Below, in pieces: positions 42,912 to 50,839 of a stretch of DNA of 64,000 nt. This DNA is from an uncultured Clostridia bacterium (GTDB lineage Bacteria; Bacillota; Clostridia; TANB77; CAG-508), in NCBI GenBank assembly GCA_934178475.1, contig CAKPQH010000005.1, positions 42,218-106,217 on the forward strand, given 5' to 3'. The position numbers and the translations under genes were made by a program. Numbering within the stretch: the stretch's first letter is position 1; each line of letters opens with the position of its first letter. The notes under the pieces are model-generated. The model worked only from the letters and a program-made list of their open reading frames with translations. It was not told the origin of the DNA and made no database searches.

Positions 42912-42940
42912 TTGAAATAGATTAAAAAAAGTTATAGAAT
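42912..42940 (+). promoter_or_regulatory. Promoter of hrcA
   Basis: TTGAAA (42912-42917), 17 bp, TAGAAT (42935-42940). No CIRCE element is present here. Confidence 0.5.
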
Positions 42941-42978
42941 ATATAAAGTAAAAAGATTTTTTAAAAGGAGAATGCATA

Positions 42979-43995
42979 ATGCTAGATAATAGAAAAAGAA
43001 AAATACTACAAGCAATTATAGAAGAATATGTAAACACAGCTGAACCAGTAAGCTCAGGCGCTATTGTAAGTAAATATGGATTAAATTGTAGTAGTGCTAC
43101 TATAAGAAATGAAATGGCAGATTTAGAAAAAAGAGGTTATCTAGACAAAGTTCATACATCAAGTGGTAGGATACCTTCAGCTAAAGGATATAGATTATAT
43201 GTAGACGAACTTGTAAAAGAAGATAATATTAGTTTAGAAGAAATAAAATATATAAGTGAAAAATTAGAAACTAAGGTAAATGAAATAGAAGATTTGACTA
43301 AAATAACTGCAAATACTATTTCAGAAATAACTCATTATACAGCTGTTACAATAGGGCCTAAAGCAAATGAACAAATAATACAAGAAATTAAATTTGTTTT
43401 ATTAGGAAACAGAATGATTTTAGCAATAATAATGACTGACTCAGGAATGGTAAAAGAAACAATTATAAAATTTGATGAAGATGTAAATGAAAAACAAGTA
43501 GAAACATTAAATTACTTCTTTAATAATAAATTGAAGGGACATCCTATAGAAACAATAGATAGACCTTTAGAAGAATATTTAGTAGAAGAAATGGCAGGAT
43601 TAATAAAAGTTGTAAAACCTGTTGTTGAACAAATAAAGAAAATCTTATTTGAAGATAATAACTACTATTTAGAAGGTGCTGGAAGAGAATTAGACTTACC
43701 TGAATTTAAAAGTTTACAAGTTGCCAAAAATTTTATGAATATATTAGATGAAAAAGAATTAATGATGGATATGCTAAATTCGGGAATTGCAGATGATATT
43801 CAAATATATATAGGAGAAGAGAACGAAAAAGAAGAATTAAAAGATTTTAGTGTAGTAGCCTTTAAACACAAAATAGGAAATAAAGATTTGGGCACAATAG
43901 GAATAATTGGACCTAAAAGAATGGATTATTCTAAAGTTATTTCAGTTATGAAATATATAAGTAAAAAATTGAATGAAGACGACAAAGGTAAATAA
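42979..43995 (+). CDS. hrcA: Heat-inducible transcription repressor HrcA
   Basis: A 338-residue repressor of CIRCE-controlled chaperone genes. The N-terminal winged helix is clear (RKRKILQAIIEEYVNTAEPV, then IVSKYGLNCSSATIRNEMAD and SSGRIPSAKGYRLYVDEL), followed by the GAF-like domain and C-terminal VISVMKYISKKLNE. TAAAAGGAG precedes the ATG. Unusually it is a stand-alone gene. grpE begins 2.6 kb downstream beyond two minus-strand genes, and its own promoter lacks CIRCE. Confidence 0.95.
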   Translation: MLDNRKRKILQAIIEEYVNTAEPVSSGAIVSKYGLNCSSATIRNEMADLEKRGYLDKVHTSSGRIPSAKGYRLYVDELVKEDNISLEEIKYISEKLETKVNEIEDLTKITANTISEITHYTAVTIGPKANEQIIQEIKFVLLGNRMILAIIMTDSGMVKETIIKFDEDVNEKQVETLNYFFNNKLKGHPIETIDRPLEEYLVEEMAGLIKVVKPVVEQIKKILFEDNNYYLEGAGRELDLPEFKSLQVAKNFMNILDEKELMMDMLNSGIADDIQIYIGEENEKEELKDFSVVAFKHKIGNKDLGTIGIIGPKRMDYSKVISVMKYISKKLNEDDKGK

Positions 43996-44029
43996 AATAC
44001 TATGACCTAATGGCCATAGTATTTTATTT
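43990..44029. terminator. Bidirectional terminator
   Basis: AAATAAAATACTATG (43990-44004) pairs perfectly with CATAGTATTTTATTT (44015-44029). It overlaps the hrcA stop codon and the original stop of the convergent phosphatase gene. Confidence 0.8.
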
Positions 44030-45182
44030 ACAATCAAGTACAATTAAAGGGATTTCCATTTCATCTCTTGTTAGCCCACAATGATTAGAAAGTTTATGGT
44101 ATTTTTCTCTCGAAATATAGGTATCTAATTTGATACTTGTATCTGAAATTGCAATAGCAACGAAATCACCTATAAAATCATCTATTTTTTTGTTTTGGAT
44201 TCCGTAATCCTAATAATCCACTTTCTAAAAATTCATTTTTAGAATATAAAATAAAAGAATCTTTAAATTTTTTATTAAATAAATTTTTAAATATTGATAT
44301 TTTATCAGCTTTTACATTAAAAGAAATTAATCTGTGCTCAAAAGTAGGTGGCATATATAAACAATCCAATAATTCAGGTAAATCTAAAATATTAATTGTT
44401 TCATTAATATCCGTATGTCCATGATCAGCTGATATAATAATTAAAGAATTAGTTCCTTGAAGTTTTTTATACATCTCTTTAAATTTATTCTCTGTATTAG
44501 ATATAAACTCTCCAACAATTTTTGATGAACAACCATTTCTATGTAAAATTTTATCAGGACTATCAAAATATGCAAAAATATATTTTTTTTCATTATTAGT
44601 ACATAGTGAAATAATGCTATCACATATGTCATCAATATTTTCTATATGGATACATTTTGAGGTATGTTTATCGCAATGATTAGGTTTTATTTCATAAACA
44701 TTAGTATCTTGAGAAAATTTTTGTATTTTACTATACACAGAATCATAGTTTAAATCATCTTCAAATATATTATATTTTGAATAATCTATTTTTTCACCAG
44801 TATAAGCATCATTACGTGATAACATTTCAATAGTTCTATTATATTCTTTAAAATATTGAGTAAATGCAATATATCCATTTTCTATAGGTGGTTTGCCGGA
44901 ATAATACATATTCATAGCAGCCGCTGTAGTAGAAGGATATATTGTGGTAATATTATCGATTTTATGTTCAGAAAAAAAACCATTTGGAGAATGAATATTT
45001 AATATATTTGATCCCATACCATCTAAAACAACTAAAACAATATTTTGATAGTTTCTTTTTAATATATTATCTATATCTTTTATACCATTATATTTCGTTT
45101 TCACATTAAAATAATTTAAAATTGAATTTATTAAATTTAAATTAGAATGATTATAATTTGGAAACAACAATTCTTTTTTCAT
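44024..45182 (-). pseudogene. Type I phosphodiesterase/alkaline phosphatase family protein, frameshifted near the end
   Basis: The main frame (45182 down to 44178, 334 residues) has the alkaline-phosphatase-superfamily motifs VVLDGMGSN (metal Asp), TTIYPSTTAAAMNMYYSGKP (nucleophile Thr region) and ISADHGHTD. It ends in an unnatural GLRNPKQKNR. Just before that, near 44205-44215, another frame opens: DYGIQNKKIDDFIGDFVAI, then LSNHCGLTREEMEIPLIVLD, stopping at 44024. That segment fits the usual C-terminus of these proteins. Loss of about 50 residues probably inactivates it, unless it is a read error. GAAGGAG-like site TAAGGAG precedes the ATG. Confidence 0.78.
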
Positions 45183-45250
45183 ATAAACTCCTTATAAAAC
45201 AAAAATCTATTAAATTATAACATAATTATACACTTTTAGCAAATAAAATT

Positions 45251-45279
45251 AGGCAGAACTTCGATATGAAGTCCTACCT
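45251..45279 (-). terminator. Intrinsic terminator of the HIT-domain gene
   Basis: On the minus strand AGGTAGGACTTC pairs with GAAGTTCTGCCT around ATATC, followed by AATTTTATTT. Confidence 0.72.
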
Positions 45280-45291
45280 AGATAACATTAA

Positions 45292-46308
45292 TCAATCTTT
45301 TCTCATACTATAACCTGTAACAAATTCATATGTTCTATCTGCAATTCTACCGCTTTTTAAATTTTTTAAATACATATACAAGCGATATACAGTAGCAACC
45401 GAATTTTCATCAAAAGCAGCCTTTCGCCAATTATATTGACCAGGAGCTAAACCAAGCTGTTCTGCAAGAACTTGCCTAGGATATTGCCTTTGAACATATA
45501 CATTAGAATCCATGGCAATTTTAATTTTTCCATGAGAGCCTTCTTGATAACTGAAGTAATATGTGTCTTTTGCTTCTGTTATATCATCAATAGGTTTTAG
45601 TTGGACCATATCTTGATAAAGCTTATTCATATGGAAATCTGTTACAACATGCGTATGGGCATGAACAATAGATTTTTTATGACTAGTAATACCATCAGGT
45701 GCGCTACCATGCTCAAAGAATGTTACAAGTTTTGCATTAAATGCATGAATTAAAATATTTTCTACATCTTCACAAACCTGTTGATATTCTTTAAGAATTT
45801 GAGCAGGAAATTGAGCAACAGATAAATAATGAGATTTAGGAACTATCATTAAAAATCCTTGTTTCAATGCTCCAAGTTCAGGTACAACATAGAAAAATCT
45901 ACTATCATATATTATGCAGTCAACAGGTTTTTCAACATTTTTATTGTAAAATATTAAATCACCGTTCATACCTTTACAAGATGCAAGTTCGCATAATACA
46001 CAGCGTTCTGAATTGCTATCGTACTTAATTCCTGATTTGTATTCACCAGATTCAATACCATTCACATGGCAAAAATCAACGAATTGTTCAGAAATTTCAA
46101 GCAAGTCACCTGTAAAATGAGGGATTGACAGATAACGAGAATCTGAAATAACATCATCTTCAATTGATAAGATAGGTGTTTTATTATTCCGAAAAACTTT
46201 ATCTGCTTCTTCGTAAGATTTGATTAAAGTTATAGCCTCGTGTTTAAGAAAAATTTCGAGGTTTAAAGTGTTGGTGGTTGTTAAAATAACCCGGTTTGTC
46301 GTAATCAT
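45292..46308 (-). CDS. HIT-domain protein, long form with CxxC
   Basis: A 338-residue protein starting at MITTNRVIL, set by GGAGGAG just upstream; a longer frame has no ribosome site. HAHTHVV (His216, 218, 220) is the HIT nucleotide-hydrolase triad. CVLC (103-106) probably forms part of a zinc site, as in related HIT enzymes. The N-terminal 100 and C-terminal 90 residues are unrecognised additions, since ordinary HIT proteins have about 110-150 residues. The DNA is distinctly less AT-rich than its surroundings, which suggests acquisition. It lies between hrcA and grpE on the opposite strand. Confidence 0.72.
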   Translation of the reverse strand: MITTNRVILTTTNTLNLEIFLKHEAITLIKSYEEADKVFRNNKTPILSIEDDVISDSRYLSIPHFTGDLLEISEQFVDFCHVNGIESGEYKSGIKYDSNSERCVLCELASCKGMNGDLIFYNKNVEKPVDCIIYDSRFFYVVPELGALKQGFLMIVPKSHYLSVAQFPAQILKEYQQVCEDVENILIHAFNAKLVTFFEHGSAPDGITSHKKSIVHAHTHVVTDFHMNKLYQDMVQLKPIDDITEAKDTYYFSYQEGSHGKIKIAMDSNVYVQRQYPRQVLAEQLGLAPGQYNWRKAAFDENSVATVYRLYMYLKNLKSGRIADRTYEFVTGYSMRKD

Positions 46309-46451
46309 ATGAAAACTCCTCCTTTTGATTACTATATTTGAATAAATAGAATTTACCAACTAATATAATTATAACAAAAAATGAAGATAAAAGCAATAAA
46401 GGTTACATAATTATACAAAGAAAAAAATCAATATAAAATATTTAAAAATAT

Positions 46452-46478
46452 TTAGCAAAAAGACTTGACAAGTGCTAA
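46452..46478 (+). promoter_or_regulatory. CIRCE-like operator, degenerate copy
   Basis: TTAGCAAAA (46452-46460), 9-bp spacer, AAGTGCTAA (46470-46478). The outer six bases of each arm match CIRCE. It overlaps the -35 box. Confidence 0.6.
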
Positions 46479-46493
46479 AAATAGTTATATTAT
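46465..46493 (+). promoter_or_regulatory. Promoter of grpE-dnaK-dnaJ
   Basis: TTGACA (46465-46470), 17 bp, TATTAT (46488-46493), between and partly inside two CIRCE-type operators. Confidence 0.75.
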
Positions 46494-46504
46494 ATATAAC
46501 GAAA

Positions 46505-46531
46505 TTAGCAGTCGAGTCTTTTGAGTGCTAA
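46505..46531 (+). promoter_or_regulatory. CIRCE operator (HrcA binding site)
   Basis: TTAGCAGTC (46505-46513), 9-bp spacer, GAGTGCTAA (46523-46531), one mismatch to the consensus TTAGCACTC-N9-GAGTGCTAA. It lies in the leader just downstream of the -10 box. Confidence 0.9.
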
Positions 46532-46560
46532 AAAACAAATAAAGAGAAAGAGGGTTAGAT

Positions 46561-47079
46561 ATGTCAGACGAAGCAAAAAAAACAGAAGAAAAAATAGAAG
46601 AAGTAAAAGAAAATATGCAAAAAGAAGAAGTAGTTGGAAATGATGCTCTTCAGACAAAACAAATTGAATTAGATGAATTAAATGACAGATATAAAAGAGT
46701 TATGGCAGAATTTGAAAATTTCAAAAAAAGAAGTCAAAAAGAAAGAGAAAACTTATATAATTCTGTTTTAGCGGATATAATAAGTGGTATGTTACCAGCA
46801 ATTGATAATTTAGAAAATGCTGTAAAAGCTGAATGTAAAGATGAAGGATATAAACAGGGAGTTGAACTTGTACAAAAACAATTCGTTGAGTTTTTAAATA
46901 AACATAATGTACAAGCAATAGAAAGTATCGGAGAAACATTTGATCCAAGCATACACGAAGCAGTAGGATCTATACAAGATCCAGAAAAAGGTGTTCAAGA
47001 AATAGTTCAAGAATACAGAAAGGGCTACAAAATAGGCTCAAAAGTAATTAGACATTCTATGGTTGTTGTAGCAAACTAA
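46561..47079 (+). CDS. grpE: Nucleotide exchange factor GrpE
   Basis: A 172-residue DnaK cochaperone. It has an acidic N-terminal coiled coil, DRYKRVMAEFENFKKRSQKE (near 40), and the C-terminal beta domain with GETFDPSIHEAVG and YKIGSKVIRHSMVVVA. It is the first gene behind the CIRCE-controlled promoter. AAAGAGG precedes the ATG. Confidence 0.95.
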   Translation: MSDEAKKTEEKIEEVKENMQKEEVVGNDALQTKQIELDELNDRYKRVMAEFENFKKRSQKERENLYNSVLADIISGMLPAIDNLENAVKAECKDEGYKQGVELVQKQFVEFLNKHNVQAIESIGETFDPSIHEAVGSIQDPEKGVQEIVQEYRKGYKIGSKVIRHSMVVVAN

Positions 47080-47147
47080 TTAAAGTTTTTAATTTTAAAA
47101 TATAATATAAAATTGAGATATTCTCAAAAAAGAAAGGAAGAATAAAA

Positions 47148-48995
47148 ATGGGAAAAATTATAGGAATCGATTTAGGAACAACAAACTCATGTGTAGCAGT
47201 TATGGAAGGAGGAGAAGCAGTTGTAATACCAAACGCTGAAGGCGATAGAACTACACCATCTGTAGTTGCATTTTCAAAAAATGGTGAAAGACTAGTTGGA
47301 CAAATAGCTAAAAGACAAGCAGTTACAAATCCAGACAATACTGTTATATCAATAAAAAGAAAAATGGGAACAAATGAAAAAGTAAAAATAGAAGGAGATA
47401 CATTCTCTCCACAAGAAATATCAGCTATGATACTTCAAAAATTAAAAGCAGATGCTGAAAATTATTTAGGACAAAAAGTAACACAAGCTGTTATAACTGT
47501 ACCAGCATATTTCAGCGATAGTCAAAGACAAGCAACTAAAGATGCAGGAAAAATAGCAGGACTTGAAGTTTTAAGAATTATAAATGAACCAACAGCTGCA
47601 GCACTTGCATATGGAATGGATAAAGAACAAGATCAAAAAATATTAATATATGACTTAGGTGGAGGAACATTCGACGTTTCAATACTAGATATTGGAGATG
47701 GAGTATTTGAAGTTTTAGCAACAAACGGAAATACACATTTAGGAGGAGACGACTTCGACCAAAGAATTATAGATTATCTAGTATCAGAATTCAAAAAAGC
47801 AGAAGGAATAGATTTATCAAAAGATAAAATGGCAATGCAAAGATTAAAAGAAGCTGCTGAAAAAGCTAAAAAAGATTTATCAGGAGTAGGACAAACAAAT
47901 ATTAATCTACCATTTATAACAGCTGATAGTACTGGACCAAAACATTTAGACGTTAACCTAACAAGAGCTAAATTCGAAGAATTAATTAAAGATTTAATAG
48001 AAGCTACTGCAGGACCTGTAAATCAAGCTTTAAAAGATGCAGGATTAACAGCAAATGATATTCACAAAGTATTACTAGTAGGAGGTTCTACAAGAGTTCC
48101 TGCTGTTCAAGAAGCAGTTAAAAAAATAACAGGAAAAGACGCTGATAAAGGTATAAACCCAGATGAATGTGTTGCTGTTGGAGCAGCTATTCAAGGTGGA
48201 GTACTTTCAGGAGATGTTAAAGATTTAGTATTATTAGATGTAACACCATTATCATTAGGTATTGAAACATATGGTGGAGTATTTACAAAATTGATTGAAA
48301 GAAATACAACAATACCTACAAAGAAATCACAAATATTCTCAACAGCTGCAGATGGGCAAACATCAGTTGAAGTTCATGTTTTACAAGGAGAACGTGAAAT
48401 GGCTGCATACAATAAAACATTAGGAAGATTCCAATTAACAGGAATTCCAGCAGCACCAAGAGGTGTGCCACAAATCGAAGTTACTTTTGATATCGATGCA
48501 AACGGAATTGTTCACGTATCTGCAAAAGATATGGCTACAGGAAATGAACAAAATGTTGCTATCACAGCTTCTACAAACTTAACAGATGAAGATATTGATA
48601 AAGCTGTTAAAGATGCTGAAGCTCATGCTGAAGAAGATAAAAAGAAAAAAGAAGAAATTGAAGTTAAAAATAATGCTGAAAGCTTAGTGTATAACAGTGA
48701 AAAAACTTTAACAGAATTAGGAGACAAAATAAGTGGAGAAGAAAAAGCAAAAATTGAAGAAGAAATCGAAAATACTAAAAAAGCATTAGAAACCAACGAT
48801 ACAGAAAAAATAAAAGAAGCAACTGAGAAATTAACAAAAGTATTCTATGAAATGTCAGAACAATTATATAAAAACGCAAATCCAAATGCAGGAGTTGACC
48901 CAAATGCTGCTAATACTGAAGCAGAAGATGCTAATGCAAATACAGATGGAAATGTATATGATGCTGATTACAAAGTAGAAGATGATAATAAATAA
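47148..48995 (+). CDS. dnaK: Chaperone DnaK (Hsp70)
   Basis: A 615-residue Hsp70. It shows the ATPase phosphate-1 motif GIDLGTTNSCVAVMEGG at the N-terminus, DLGGGTFDVSILDIGDG, the phosphate-2 LLVGGSTRVPAV, the linker VLLDVTPLSLGIET, a substrate-binding domain, and an Ala/Asn-rich tail ending DADYKVEDD. AAAGGAAG precedes the ATG. It is in an operon with grpE and dnaJ. Confidence 0.98.
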   Translation: MGKIIGIDLGTTNSCVAVMEGGEAVVIPNAEGDRTTPSVVAFSKNGERLVGQIAKRQAVTNPDNTVISIKRKMGTNEKVKIEGDTFSPQEISAMILQKLKADAENYLGQKVTQAVITVPAYFSDSQRQATKDAGKIAGLEVLRIINEPTAAALAYGMDKEQDQKILIYDLGGGTFDVSILDIGDGVFEVLATNGNTHLGGDDFDQRIIDYLVSEFKKAEGIDLSKDKMAMQRLKEAAEKAKKDLSGVGQTNINLPFITADSTGPKHLDVNLTRAKFEELIKDLIEATAGPVNQALKDAGLTANDIHKVLLVGGSTRVPAVQEAVKKITGKDADKGINPDECVAVGAAIQGGVLSGDVKDLVLLDVTPLSLGIETYGGVFTKLIERNTTIPTKKSQIFSTAADGQTSVEVHVLQGEREMAAYNKTLGRFQLTGIPAAPRGVPQIEVTFDIDANGIVHVSAKDMATGNEQNVAITASTNLTDEDIDKAVKDAEAHAEEDKKKKEEIEVKNNAESLVYNSEKTLTELGDKISGEEKAKIEEEIENTKKALETNDTEKIKEATEKLTKVFYEMSEQLYKNANPNAGVDPNAANTEAEDANANTDGNVYDADYKVEDDNK

Positions 48996-49004
48996 TTATA
49001 TAAC

Positions 49005-49041
49005 AATAAGGTTGGATGGGAGGCATAAGTCCAACCTTATT
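49005..49041 (+). terminator. Perfect hairpin after dnaK
   Basis: AATAAGGTTGGA (49005-49016) pairs perfectly with TCCAACCTTATT (49030-49041), then TAAAT. It probably attenuates transcription into the downstream genes or marks an mRNA processing end. Confidence 0.65.
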
Positions 49042-49062
49042 TAAATAAAAATGGTGAATTAA

Positions 49063-49395
49063 ATGGAAGATATATATTTTATTGATAATGATGGGAATAA
49101 AGTTTATAGTGATACCATAAAATCACATATAGGACTAGCAAAAATGATTATAGAAAACAATAAAGAAATGCAATTAGAACTTCAAAACTCTAATGTACAA
49201 GATATTGTAGATTTTATTGTTCAGAATAAAGGATATATGAAGGTTAGTGATTTAGGTAGGTTTTATAAAGTTGTAACATTTTCATCAAATAGATTAACCA
49301 AAAAGCAAAAAGATATATTATATTTTCTAGCTGAAGAAGGATATAGATTTGATGATTTATCAAATTTATGCCAATCAAAAGATAATGGTAGATAA
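49063..49395 (+). CDS. Hypothetical protein between dnaK and dnaJ
   Basis: A 110-residue soluble protein with no recognised domain. The N-terminus (EDIYFIDNDGNKVYSD) and the helical middle (IGLAKMIIENNKEMQLELQN) read like a small helical protein. The ribosome site is weak. It ends 17 bp before the dnaJ start, behind the post-dnaK hairpin. An insertion here is unusual, since dnaK and dnaJ are normally adjacent. Confidence 0.55.
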   Translation: MEDIYFIDNDGNKVYSDTIKSHIGLAKMIIENNKEMQLELQNSNVQDIVDFIVQNKGYMKVSDLGRFYKVVTFSSNRLTKKQKDILYFLAEEGYRFDDLSNLCQSKDNGR

Positions 49396-49412
49396 TAGTG
49401 GAGGATATAAAA

Positions 49413-50573
49413 ATGGCAGAAAAAAAAGATTATTATGAAATCTTAGGCGTTAGTAAAGACGCAACTAATGACGAACTAAAAAAAGCTTTTAGAAAAAAAG
49501 CTAAGCAATATCACCCTGACGCAAACCCAAACAATAAAGCAGAAGCCGAAAAAAAATTTAAAGAAGTAAATGAAGCATATGAGGTACTTTCAGATGCACA
49601 AAAAAGAAGAATGTATGACCAATTTGGAACAGCAGATCCATCTCAAGCAGGATTTGGAGGAGGACCTTTTGGTGGAGGTAATGGATACTACTCTTATTCA
49701 AGCTCAGATTTTGGCGATTTTGGTGACTTGGGAGATATATTCTCATCTTTCTTTGGAGGAGGATTTGGTGGACAAAGAGCTTCAAGAAGAAATAATGGAC
49801 CACGTAAAGGAGAAGATTTAAATTTAAATATTGATCTTACTTTTGAAGAATCTTTCTTAGGAGTAGAAAAGGAAGTTACAATTTCAAGACAAGAAACTTG
49901 TGAAGTGTGTCATGGAAAAGGCGCTAAACCAGGAACAAATATAACCAAATGTCCTACATGTAATGGAACAGGACAAGTAACTTCATATCAAAATAGCATT
50001 TTAGGAAGAGTTCAAACAACAAGAACATGTTCTAGTTGCCATGGTACAGGAGAAATAATAAATGAACCATGTGAAAATTGTCATGGAAAAGGAACTGTAA
50101 GAAAAATGCCTAAAATAAAAGTTAAAATTCCAGCAGGAATAGGAGATAATCAAACAATTGTACTTCGTGGAGAAGGTAACCCAGGAATTAAAGGAGGGCC
50201 TGCAGGAGATTTATACATAACTGTAAGAATAAAAAGAAACAGTATATATAAAAGAGATGGAAATAATGTTATATGTGAAATACCAATTACAATAACACAG
50301 GCAACATTAGGAGCTGACATAGATGTTCCAATGGTAGATGGAAGTAAAGAAAAATACAAGATACCAGAAGGAACACAAACAGGAACATCATTTACAATAA
50401 AAGGGAAAGGATTTAAATCTATTAATTCCTCATATCAAGGTAATTTTATATTTAAGGTTATTGTCCAAACACCAAAAAAACTTTCAAAAGAACAAAGAGA
50501 GTTGTTAATGGCTTTAGCTAAAACAATGAATGAACAACCACCTATAAAAAAGAAAGGATTTTTTGATTTTTAA
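49413..50573 (+). CDS. dnaJ: Chaperone DnaJ (Hsp40)
   Basis: A 386-residue type I Hsp40, start ATG 49413; the preceding GTGGAGG is its ribosome site. The J domain has His34-Pro35-Asp36 (KQYHPDANP), followed by a Gly/Phe-rich segment, four CxxCxGxG zinc repeats (CEVCHGKG, CPTCNGTG, CSSCHGTG, CENCHGKG), and a C-terminal substrate domain. It stimulates DnaK ATPase. Last gene of the heat-shock operon. Confidence 0.97.
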   Translation: MAEKKDYYEILGVSKDATNDELKKAFRKKAKQYHPDANPNNKAEAEKKFKEVNEAYEVLSDAQKRRMYDQFGTADPSQAGFGGGPFGGGNGYYSYSSSDFGDFGDLGDIFSSFFGGGFGGQRASRRNNGPRKGEDLNLNIDLTFEESFLGVEKEVTISRQETCEVCHGKGAKPGTNITKCPTCNGTGQVTSYQNSILGRVQTTRTCSSCHGTGEIINEPCENCHGKGTVRKMPKIKVKIPAGIGDNQTIVLRGEGNPGIKGGPAGDLYITVRIKRNSIYKRDGNNVICEIPITITQATLGADIDVPMVDGSKEKYKIPEGTQTGTSFTIKGKGFKSINSSYQGNFIFKVIVQTPKKLSKEQRELLMALAKTMNEQPPIKKKGFFDF

Positions 50574-50623
50574 GATTTGAATTAAAAATTAATAATAAAA
50601 AAGATATAAAAAAAATATAAATG

Positions 50624-50651
50624 TTAAAAGCTCGTATGTACGGGCTTTTAA
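50624..50651 (+). terminator. Hairpin after dnaJ
   Basis: TTAAAAGCTCGT (50624-50635) pairs with ACGGGCTTTTAA (50640-50651), with one G-U pair. There is no strong T-run, so termination efficiency is uncertain. The stretch from here to 50787 holds nothing else recognisable. Confidence 0.6.
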
Positions 50652-50787
50652 TGTTATATAAACCCATTGCTTAAGCAAATAAAAAAATATTCATTAAAAA
50701 TACTAAAAAAGAATATTAGAGTATGTAAAATAATAAACAAAAGTTTTACAATTGAAACTCTTTTGATTTTTTTGTTAACCGTTTTTA

Positions 50788-50816
50788 TTGATAAATTGCT
50801 GGAAATAGTTTATAAT
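50788..50816 (+). promoter_or_regulatory. Promoter of rnr
   Basis: TTGATA (50788-50793), 17 bp, TATAAT (50811-50816), 24 bp before the ATG. Confidence 0.7.
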
Positions 50817-50839
50817 AACATTTATAAGGAGAAACATTA

